NCBI GenBank assembly: GCA_002402315.1
Contig: DHFP01000123.1
Span: forward strand, 1 to 7,408
Source: Clostridiales bacterium UBA4821
GTDB lineage: Bacteria; Bacillota; Clostridia; Acetivibrionales; UBA4821
Direction of reading: 5' to 3'
Length of the DNA stretch: 7,408 nt
Of the stretch, positions 1 to 5,512 are shown one piece after another. Under the pieces are notes generated by a model. It was not told the DNA's origin. It was given only the letters and a program-made list of their open reading frames with translations, and ran no database searches. The translations under genes and the position numbers were made by a program. Position 1 is the stretch's first letter, and each line of letters begins with the position of its first letter.

Positions 1-128
1 CTTTTATTAAACTCAATCTTGTAATTCGTCTCATTTTATAGGATAATAAAATAAGGAATATTTTTCTCAAATTATCTTTAGTACTTATACTACAATATAT
101 ATTTCTAAATCGTGGAAGGTGAAGCAAT
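1..128 (+). promoter_or_regulatory. Upstream region and ribosome binding site of the coupling-protein gene
   Basis: This is an AT-rich leader with no gene visible. A clear Shine-Dalgarno sequence, AAGGTGA at 116-122, sits 6 nt before a TTG codon at 129 and fixes that start. Possible -10 boxes are TATACT at 86-91 and TACAAT at 91-96, but neither has a convincing -35 at 16-18 bp spacing. The promoter is therefore only suggested, and it could lie left of the window if the gene belongs to a longer operon. Confidence 0.45.
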
Positions 129-2714
129 TTGAGTTTATCTAAGATTCTTGGCAAACTTAAGTTAAATAATTATGACCTTATCCCAATATCATTGTATGCT
201 CTCGGTATACTCATAGCATACTGGCAGACTAAAGAGATACTGCATATATATAATCATTATCAGGGTAGTATTACATACAATCCCTATCTTTTTACGCTCT
301 ACATACTGGTACCCACCTTTGCTTTCCTGACTGTTACTACATCGAGTTTAATAAAAATCCCGAAATCCAAGGCAAGGTATATGACATTTTCATACGTAAT
401 CCTGGCTTTTATAATATTTGGTATGCTGACTCAATATGCAAACGAACTGATTTGGCGGCTCATTATGAGTCTTAAGCCCGAGATTGATGTCGTTCCTTCT
501 GAGATACTAAACAGCGCAATCAGGGCTTTAACCTTTTACATACCACTGGTTGTAACTTTTTATTTATCAGCTCTATTTTCAGCATTCCTTGCTGAAAGAG
601 ATGCCGGAATATTTATACCCACCCTTGCATTTAGCTTATACCGGCATAATGTGGAAACTGTAGGACCTCTCACATGTGAAGTCACTGTATGTATTGATGC
701 TAAGAGCAATAAACCGGTAGTAACACCTGAATCAAAAAGAATGGAAGCCACTCTTATACAAGGTGCGACCGGTACAGGTAAAACATCCACACTTTTACTG
801 CCCATGGGCGCTATTGATATCGAAAGAAAATACTTTTTTAGAGAACTGGCAAAGGAGCTTGGTTACAGGGCTCTTGAAAAAGGTTATGCCTACGTTGAAG
901 CCCCTCTCAGCAATGAAGAATTGAATAGAAACTTCTCTCTCAAACTCCTGAAACCGCTTCAGGGAAAAGAAGAGCTTTTTGAAAAAGAGATTAAGGACAT
1001 GATTAAGCACAAGGACCAGGATACAGGAGAATTATCCTTCAGAGATCTGGGATTGGGCGCAGTCGACCCGGACGGTGAGTATGTAAAAAACATTAGAAAT
1101 ATCGCAAAGAATTTTGGTATAGATTGTATAATAGTAGATCCTATGCATGAAGATTCCGTAGGTATAAATCCATTTATAGGTTACGACCCTGCCAAAATAG
1201 CAAGTATAATATCTACAGTATTAAAAGGAATGTATGAGAGCGAGAATCCCGGAGACAGTAACCTGTTCTTTGCACAGGTTACTCAACAGGCAATAGAAAA
1301 TCTCTCCATACTTCTGAAGGTAATGTACTCCAAGCTGCATGGCGGACTTCTTCCAAACCTTGAAGATATGCTGGAGATGCTTCACAATTATGAGCTGGTT
1401 GAAGATATGTGCGAGGAAATGAAGAAGGATCCTGTGTTGTCTCAGGAATACAAGATCTTATTGGCGTACTTTGAGAAGAACTTCTATAAACCGCCTCTAA
1501 ACGACAGAGGACTTCCTATCCCCGGAACAGTCGGAAGCGGCAGGAGGGTCACAGAACAATTCCTTTACGGTGCAACCACCCAATTGGATAACCTGATCAG
1601 GCAGAAGGATGTAAAAAGACTGCTCTGCAGCAGGTCAAACAACATAGATTTTGATGATATTCTTGCCATCGGCAAGTTCCTGACCGTATGCTCAAGGCGT
1701 GGACCATTGGGTTCAATACTATCAAAGGCTTTTGGTATGTTCTTTATTCTTGCATTGCAGGATGCAGTACTTAGAAGGCCCGGAAATGAAAAGAACAGAA
1801 CACCATTCTTCCTATATATAGATGAATTTCCAGACTTCGTTAACAAAGAAACCGAAACATGCTTTACTCTATTCAGAAAATACAGATGTGGGCTTGTTGT
1901 TGCAATACAGAACCTATCCCAATTGGAAAGAACCAAAACCATGGCATTCTATAAGAAGGTTGTTATTGCCAATACCAAGACACAACTTGTTTTCGGAGAT
2001 ACAAATGTTGAAGACAGCGAATACTGGGCAAATGCATTCGGAAAAGATCTCATGTGGGCTGTATCACACAGCATGGCTTCTTCGGGTGATGCTGATAGGG
2101 AATCAACAACTCAAAATCTCTCTTGGGATCATTACATGCCGCCAACCTCAATACATTACCAGCCATTTAAATGTATTAAATACAAGACTAAAAACAGTCA
2201 GGGTAAAACTGTGTTCGGTGATGGTAAAACCAACTTTGTTGCACAAAAATACTATGAAGAACATCCGGTTAAATTCTACAACTTCGAAAAATTCAAAGTA
2301 TACTCCCCATACTCGGATACCCAAAGGGAACCTGCTCCACAATATGACTCAATTTCTACTTCATACAGCCAGGTACAAACAGAAAAACCACCAATGCCGG
2401 AGACACAGCAGGTTAACAATGTGGGTGCAAGTCCTGAACCGGGCATAACACTGGGAACAAATATGAAAGAGAATCTGTTCAACGATAAGATCTCTAATGA
2501 AGAAATGAATGCACTTAAAGAGCTGATTACTGAAATACATACTGATGAACCGCAAATTGACGACCTTTCAATAGAGTTAGGAACCTCACTAGTAACTTCA
2601 CAACCGATTATTCCTAGTGTTGTAGATGTTCAAACTATCGAGGAAGAACAGACAGAAAATCCAAATGTACTTGATAAAACGGGAAAGATTAAAATTGAAG
2701 TAAAACAAAGCTAA
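129..2714 (+). CDS. VirD4/TraG-like type IV secretion coupling ATPase
   Basis: Membrane-anchored P-loop ATPase of the type IV coupling protein (T4CP) family. In conjugation or type IV secretion such proteins bring the relaxase-DNA complex or protein cargo to the channel and power transfer. Four hydrophobic segments are visible at about residues 17-33, 52-70, 84-102 and 132-153. The Walker A motif GATGTGKTS is at 212-220, with lysine 218. A DPDGE motif at 313-317 matches the family's DPKGE-type motif. Walker B is FFLYIDEF, with D565 and E566. The QNLSQL motif at 594-599, followed by the NTKTQLVFGD segment, is typical of the TraM-recognition/TraG C-terminal half. The 861 residues exceed the usual 600-700. 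The excess lies in extra sequence between Walker A and the DPDGE motif and in a Pro/Gln/acid-rich tail from about residue 730. The start is TTG, supported by AAGGTGA at 116-122. An isolated terminator follows directly. The family call is firm; the substrate and partner channel are unknown because no other type IV secretion gene is present here. Confidence 0.93.
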   Translation: MSLSKILGKLKLNNYDLIPISLYALGILIAYWQTKEILHIYNHYQGSITYNPYLFTLYILVPTFAFLTVTTSSLIKIPKSKARYMTFSYVILAFIIFGMLTQYANELIWRLIMSLKPEIDVVPSEILNSAIRALTFYIPLVVTFYLSALFSAFLAERDAGIFIPTLAFSLYRHNVETVGPLTCEVTVCIDAKSNKPVVTPESKRMEATLIQGATGTGKTSTLLLPMGAIDIERKYFFRELAKELGYRALEKGYAYVEAPLSNEELNRNFSLKLLKPLQGKEELFEKEIKDMIKHKDQDTGELSFRDLGLGAVDPDGEYVKNIRNIAKNFGIDCIIVDPMHEDSVGINPFIGYDPAKIASIISTVLKGMYESENPGDSNLFFAQVTQQAIENLSILLKVMYSKLHGGLLPNLEDMLEMLHNYELVEDMCEEMKKDPVLSQEYKILLAYFEKNFYKPPLNDRGLPIPGTVGSGRRVTEQFLYGATTQLDNLIRQKDVKRLLCSRSNNIDFDDILAIGKFLTVCSRRGPLGSILSKAFGMFFILALQDAVLRRPGNEKNRTPFFLYIDEFPDFVNKETETCFTLFRKYRCGLVVAIQNLSQLERTKTMAFYKKVVIANTKTQLVFGDTNVEDSEYWANAFGKDLMWAVSHSMASSGDADRESTTQNLSWDHYMPPTSIHYQPFKCIKYKTKNSQGKTVFGDGKTNFVAQKYYEEHPVKFYNFEKFKVYSPYSDTQREPAPQYDSISTSYSQVQTEKPPMPETQQVNNVGASPEPGITLGTNMKENLFNDKISNEEMNALKELITEIHTDEPQIDDLSIELGTSLVTSQPIIPSVVDVQTIEEEQTENPNVLDKTGKIKIEVKQS

Positions 2715-2718
2715 CGAT

Positions 2719-2774
2719 ATATAAAACAAAAAACCTTCTAAAATTCAGAATTTAGAAGGTTTTTTGTTTTATAT
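2719..2774. terminator. Perfect 24-bp terminator hairpin, probably bidirectional
   Basis: The arms at 2719-2742 and 2751-2774 are exact reverse complements, with an 8-nt loop at 2743-2750. The stem begins 4 nt after the TAA stop of the coupling-protein gene. Both arms contain the A/T run next to CCTTCT/AGAAGG, so either strand gives a GC-containing stem followed by a U run. It should end the plus-strand gene and could also stop transcription arriving from the right on the minus strand. Confidence 0.9.
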
Positions 2775-3103
2775 TTTACGTCGTTGCTTTATAAGTTATA
2801 CTTGTCTTCTTATTTTGGTTAGGAATTACAGGTGGTAACTCTAATAATGAATGATAAATGATGAATGTTGATGTTAATATTATGTTTGGTAATATTAAAT
2901 ATTTTTGTGTTAAACTAGGGAAACAAGTTCATTCATCATGAAGAGTTAGTATCGGATAATAAGAATTTGATAATGTTCATTGTCCATTGCATAATATAAT
3001 ACAATGGTTGATACACCTAAGCAATTCCATCCCGCTAATTTTAACCAAGCCGGATAAACCAATTATTTCTTTTGAAGAACAAGAAATCCTTAAAACTTAT
3101 AAA
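2775..3103. other. Intergenic DNA without a supported gene
   Basis: This AT-rich spacer lies between the coupling-protein terminator and the structured island. All frames are broken by stops. The longest open stretch is a run of 45 codons ending at 3124 that could only start at a TTG at 2987 and has no ribosome binding site, so I do not call it. The left half holds the palindromic cluster listed separately at 2858-2939. A short CCATTG/CAATGG pair flanks about 2984-3007. I see nothing else. Confidence 0.6.
2858..2939. repeat. Nested inverted repeats in AT-rich spacer
   Basis: ATGATGAATG at 2858-2867 is the exact reverse complement of CATTCATCAT at 2930-2939. Inside this pair, TTAATATTA (2874-2882) and TAATATTAA (2890-2898) form a second perfect 9-bp pair with a 7-nt loop. 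Just upstream, related ATGAATG/ATGATGAATG words repeat in direct orientation between about 2847 and 2867. This could be a protein-binding or cruciform site, or chance in AT-rich DNA. No function can be assigned. Confidence 0.4.
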
Positions 3104-3261
3104 CCTTTTATAGCAAAATATTAGAATACTATAAAAGGACAACGAATGTATTATTAATACTCCAGGTTATCACCCATAGATCAGGTACTTTCTCGTTACC
3201 TGTCGACCGTTCCTCGTTGGTAGGAGGAACACGAGAGGTGAAGACGTATTGTCTGCCTCTT
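3104..3261 (-). ncRNA. Candidate structured small RNA (unrecognised family)
   Basis: By hand count the core at 3161-3260 is 50% GC, against 21% in the 100 bp to its left and 16% in the 80 bp to its right. It contains successive hairpins. AGAGG/CCTCT (3234-3238 with 3256-3260) encloses AGAC/GTCT (3242-3245 with 3251-3254). GTTCCTC/GAGGAAC pairs 3209-3215 with 3224-3230. CAGGTA/TACCTG pairs 3182-3187 with 3197-3202. GGT/ACC lies around 3165-3174, and GTATT/AATAC spans 3148-3160. A perfect 10-bp stem, 3104-3113 with 3129-3138, closes the left end. TCTCGT (3191-3196), in the loop of the CAGGTA hairpin, is complementary to ACGAGA (3231-3236), so a pseudoknot or alternative fold is possible. Minus strand is preferred because a TATAAT box lies just upstream (3273-3268) and the 10-bp stem is followed by a U-rich tract on that strand. 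It matches no RNA family I recognise. Alternatives are a transposon-end RNA of IS200/IS605 type, an origin of transfer, or a plus-strand RNA. Confidence 0.4.
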
Positions 3262-3267
3262 GATATT

Positions 3268-3273
3268 ATTATA
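3268..3273 (-). promoter_or_regulatory. Candidate -10 box for the structured RNA
   Basis: A consensus TATAAT is present on the minus strand. It would place a transcription start near 3261, right at the edge of the GC-rich structured island. The hexamer 17 bp upstream (AGATTT on the minus strand) is a poor -35, so the promoter is weak by sequence and uncertain. Confidence 0.3.
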
Positions 3274-3324
3274 CACTAAAATAGTGACAAAATCTATAAT
3301 ATTTTGACAATTTACTAAAAAAAA

Positions 3325-3380
3325 GAAAATAGCATAAAAAAACTGCTGACATATGTCAACAGTTTTTTTATGCTATTTTC
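3325..3380 (-). terminator. Rho-independent terminator of the S1/replication-relaxation operon
   Basis: The arms at 3325-3345 and 3360-3380 are perfect 21-bp complements. Pairing extends inward, after one mismatch, through the palindrome TGACATATGTCA (3347-3358). On the minus strand the stem is followed by eight consecutive T (3324-3317). The stem begins at the last base of the TAG stop at 3380, so gene end and terminator are directly abutted. It isolates the operon from the structured island beyond it. Confidence 0.93.
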
Positions 3381-4336
3381 TACAGTGACGGCAGTACCTC
3401 TCCTGCAAGCAGGTCAACCTCAAGAATATCCATAATGTACTTTGCTTTAACTTCATCATACCTAAAAGATATTAATGACTTCTCAAGTGAATCGTCCAGC
3501 TGCCTGAGATCTGTTGTATAATACAGTTCCATCCCCTTGAAAACTATCTTATTTTTGGTCACTATTTTAAATGCCTCTATTAGATGCGCGTCATCCTCCC
3601 CCACAATCACAAGCTGAGGTGGATGTTCAAAGCCGCCATCCTTTGATTGGAAGTACTCATAAAATTCCTTGTAGAGTGTCAACTTCTCAAGAAACTTATC
3701 CGGCCAACCTGCATTTCTTCTTATAACTTCAAAAACAAAATCAGATATTCTGCCATCTTTAACCAAACTGATAGCTAAGGAAGGTTTAAACCTGCTGTTC
3801 TGTTTTTTGGACATTAGTACAGGTTCAATCCTATAGCCTTTAAAGGCTTTGACTTTTCTCATATATGCCAGTAAAACTTGATTTGCAGCTAGTTTTCTTT
3901 TAAGCATATATACCGGTTTTGTATTATCAGTAGGTACCCAATCGCACTTTACGTTTCGTGAGTTCAGTAAATGCTTTCCAATCTTCTCCAGGCAGTATAC
4001 CCTAAAAATTCCTTTTCCTTCGTCACTTGAAAAATAGTATCTGTTTATAACTTTGCTTTTAATAAGATCTTCCAGCTTATCATTTACCTTGTCCTGAGAC
4101 TTGATTTCCAGCCCTTTAAACGTAAGTATCTGATACAACTGTCTCGAAGTTATAAACTCAAACTCACTGATTATTTCCAGCATAGTGAAATGAATCTCAT
4201 TTATATAGCCCATATCTACTTTAAAAACAACTTGGTTGATGGAAGCATATCCTTCTTTACCATCAAAAACTTTTACCTCATTCTGTCTCATAGCAAAAGG
4301 CGACTTGGGCGTTTTTATATCCTTATCTTCTACCAA
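3380..4336 (-). CDS. Winged-helix protein resembling the replication-relaxation family
   Basis: A 318-residue soluble protein. Residues of about 45-120 look like a winged helix: helices around LEIISEFEFITSRQLYQIL, a second helix, then a hairpin ending in a 'YCLEKIGKHLL' segment of the kind seen in this family. Residues 180-235 resemble a restriction-nuclease-like core: a 'FKPS' strand, then 'FVFEV' with E203, then an 'EKLTLYKEFYEYF' helix with K218. That order matches replication-relaxation (Replic_Relax) proteins, which accompany plasmids and integrative elements in Bacillota and Actinobacteria and are thought to act on DNA; their mechanism is poorly defined. The aspartate often found after KP is serine (S186), so catalysis is doubtful. 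The start is TTG at 4336, 13 bp after the S1 gene's stop, with AGGGGA as ribosome binding site. An overlapping ATG there soon reaches a stop. It is co-transcribed with the S1 gene. Family assignment is by pattern only. Confidence 0.6.
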   Translation of the reverse strand: MVEDKDIKTPKSPFAMRQNEVKVFDGKEGYASINQVVFKVDMGYINEIHFTMLEIISEFEFITSRQLYQILTFKGLEIKSQDKVNDKLEDLIKSKVINRYYFSSDEGKGIFRVYCLEKIGKHLLNSRNVKCDWVPTDNTKPVYMLKRKLAANQVLLAYMRKVKAFKGYRIEPVLMSKKQNSRFKPSLAISLVKDGRISDFVFEVIRRNAGWPDKFLEKLTLYKEFYEYFQSKDGGFEHPPQLVIVGEDDAHLIEAFKIVTKNKIVFKGMELYYTTDLRQLDDSLEKSLISFRYDEVKAKYIMDILEVDLLAGEVLPSL

Positions 4337-4349
4337 AACTAATCATCCC

Positions 4350-5174
4350 CTATCCTACAATTACTAGTTTAATCTTTTTCTTCTCAGGAACGATCTTCTT
4401 AATGAAGACACTCACCTTCTGTCCATACTCAATACCGCTTTTATGCTCTGCAAGACCAACCAAATTGGGTTTTAACTCAACAAAAATACCATTTTTTTCT
4501 CTAGCTCTTGCGGTACCAATTACTGTCGTACCTTCTTTAAACTCTTTGATATTGTCTTCCCATGTACCCAGGAGCTCTTTGTGTGAAAGAATTATTCGTC
4601 CCGTCTCTTTGTCAAAGCTCTTTACAATAGCTTTAATCTTGTCGCCGATTTTAAATCTTTCGTTTGGATGCTTAATTCTTGCTATTGAAATGTCTTCGAT
4701 ATGCAGTAATCCCGTTACTCCGCCGCCTACATCGATAAATACACCATACTGCTCCATGTTTCTTACAATTCCGCTGAGAACCATGCCTTCTTTAAGGTTC
4801 TCATACATCCACTTCCGCACTTCAAGCTCTACATCTTTTCTGGAAAGAATTATCTCGGCTTCCCCATTTTCTTTTTCTAAGATGTCTTTAACCTTGAACT
4901 GAACAACTTTATTAACCTTGGTAATTGAAGCTACCGGAAGCGGCAGTCCATCGCTTCCCACTACGGCGCTAACTTCTTTACGCGGTACTATACCCCTAAC
5001 GCCTCCAAGATCCACATGCAGATTGTACTCCGCATCTGCCATTACGACAAGTCCTTCAAGTGTCTGTTTCTTCTCTTTTGCTTTTTTTAAATCACTAACC
5101 TTTTGAAATTCGCCTATGTTTTTTTCTGCTTCTAGGTTTGACCAACCTTCTGGCAAATATTTTTGGTCTGACAT
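4350..5174 (-). CDS. Triple-S1-domain RNA-binding protein
   Basis: A 274-residue cytoplasmic protein made of three S1 (OB-fold) RNA-binding repeats at about residues 37-112, 129-198 and 213-273. Repeat 2 is the most canonical, with 'GVFIDVGGGVTGLLHIEDIS' followed by 'GRIILSHKELLGTWEDN'. The 'SRK...W' and 'SHKELLGTWE' joints between repeats match the ribosomal-protein-S1-like proteins of clostridia. Repeat 1 is more divergent. Bacterial S1 proper has four to six repeats, so this is a short paralogue rather than obviously the ribosomal S1. It probably binds single-stranded RNA or mRNA and may affect translation or RNA stability. ATG start, with a near-perfect Shine-Dalgarno at 5190-5181. It is the first gene of an operon whose second gene begins 13 bp after its TAG stop. 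Repeat identity is certain; the exact cellular role is not. Confidence 0.9.
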   Translation of the reverse strand: MSDQKYLPEGWSNLEAEKNIGEFQKVSDLKKAKEKKQTLEGLVVMADAEYNLHVDLGGVRGIVPRKEVSAVVGSDGLPLPVASITKVNKVVQFKVKDILEKENGEAEIILSRKDVELEVRKWMYENLKEGMVLSGIVRNMEQYGVFIDVGGGVTGLLHIEDISIARIKHPNERFKIGDKIKAIVKSFDKETGRIILSHKELLGTWEDNIKEFKEGTTVIGTARAREKNGIFVELKPNLVGLAEHKSGIEYGQKVSVFIKKIVPEKKKIKLVIVG

Positions 5175-5180
5175 ATTCTC

Positions 5181-5190
5181 TTCCTCCTTA
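5181..5190 (-). promoter_or_regulatory. Ribosome binding site of the S1-domain gene
   Basis: TAAGGAGGAA on the minus strand lies 6-7 nt before the ATG at 5174 and supports that start. It is the strongest Shine-Dalgarno in the window. Confidence 0.9.
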
Positions 5191-5226
5191 CTCTTTTAAC
5201 ATCCAAGATATTTATTAGGATTATTC

Positions 5227-5276
5227 GGCAGAGTATAAAATATACTTATGTATATGCTATATTTTGCCACTCTACC
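5227..5276 (-). promoter_or_regulatory. Imperfect leader hairpin in the S1-gene 5' UTR
   Basis: On the minus strand, GGTAGAGT (5276-5269) pairs with ACTCTGCC (5234-5227) with one G-U wobble. After a small internal loop, AAAATATA (5265-5258) pairs with TATATTTT (5244-5237). An alternative inner hairpin, ATATAC/GTATAT, competes with the second helix. The element lies within the predicted untranslated leader, about 40 nt before the ribosome binding site. It has no U run after it, so it is not a terminator. It may stabilise the mRNA or be a site of regulation. Confidence 0.5.
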
Positions 5277-5291
5277 TTGTACTAATTATTT

Positions 5292-5320
5292 ATTATATCA
5301 CATTTTAATATGAAAATAAA
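5292..5320 (-). promoter_or_regulatory. Extended -10 promoter of the S1/replication-relaxation operon
   Basis: On the minus strand, TGATATAAT (5300-5292) is a perfect extended -10 (TGnTATAAT). At 17 bp spacing the -35 position reads TTTATT (5320-5315), which is weak but acceptable for an extended -10 promoter. It predicts a start near 5285 and a leader of about 110 nt. Confidence 0.65.
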
Positions 5321-5341
5321 TCATAAAATGTATATTTTTTT

Positions 5342-5363
5342 CGGGTGTTACACGGGTCCGGGT
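5342..5363. repeat. Triple CGGGT repeat upstream of the S1-gene promoter
   Basis: CGGGT occurs at 5342-5346, 5353-5357 and 5359-5363, a GC-rich patch in AT-rich DNA. It ends about 20 bp upstream of the -35 position of the S1-gene promoter. It could be a regulator binding site; nothing in the sequence identifies the protein. Confidence 0.3.
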
Positions 5364-5413
5364 CTTTGACAGTTATAATGTGTTAAACATGGGATATTAT
5401 TTAAAAAATATCA

Positions 5414-5440
5414 AGCCCTCAAAAATATTTTTTGAGGGCT
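5414..5440 (-). terminator. Terminator of the HD-GYP regulator gene
   Basis: AGCCCTCAAAAA (5414-5425) and TTTTTGAGGGCT (5429-5440) form a 12-bp stem with a 3-nt loop. On the minus strand a six-T run follows shortly after the stem, whereas the plus-strand side has no T run, so it serves the minus-strand gene that stops at 5513. The interval 5441-5512 is untranslated 3' region and contains a small GATGC/GCATC hairpin at 5481-5494. Confidence 0.85.
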
Positions 5441-5512
5441 ATTAAACACATATTTTCTAATAAACCGCTATCTATCTTCTGATGCTGCCGCATCAACTTG
5501 CATGGCAGATGG

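Noticed and set aside
1822..2448. Open frame of 208 codons on the plus strand inside the coupling-protein gene
   Set aside because: It overlaps the Walker B and TraM-recognition region in another frame, has no recognisable domain or ribosome binding site, and is a shadow of the real gene.
2890..2898. TAATATTAC on the minus strand, the nonanucleotide of single-stranded DNA virus replication origins
   Set aside because: It lies in a stem arm rather than a loop, no rolling-circle Rep gene is present, and the word is likely by chance in AT-rich DNA.
2987..3124. Run of 45 codons ending in TAG before the structured island
   Set aside because: Only TTG starts are possible, there is no ribosome binding site, no family is recognised, and its end overlaps the 10-bp stem. 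A decayed gene fragment cannot be excluded.
3104..3261. A tRNA or CRISPR array as explanation for the repeated stems
   Set aside because: There is no T-loop consensus, acceptor pairing or CCA end, and no evenly spaced direct repeats; the repeats are inverted and all different.
4402..4902. Open frame of 166 codons on the plus strand opposite the S1-domain gene
   Set aside because: It is antisense to clearly conserved S1 repeats and has a Ser/Pro/Leu-rich composition typical of a reverse-strand shadow.
5366..5379. TTGACA and TATAAT close together on the plus strand
   Set aside because: Only 2 bp separate the two hexamers, so they cannot form one promoter, and no plus-strand gene follows.
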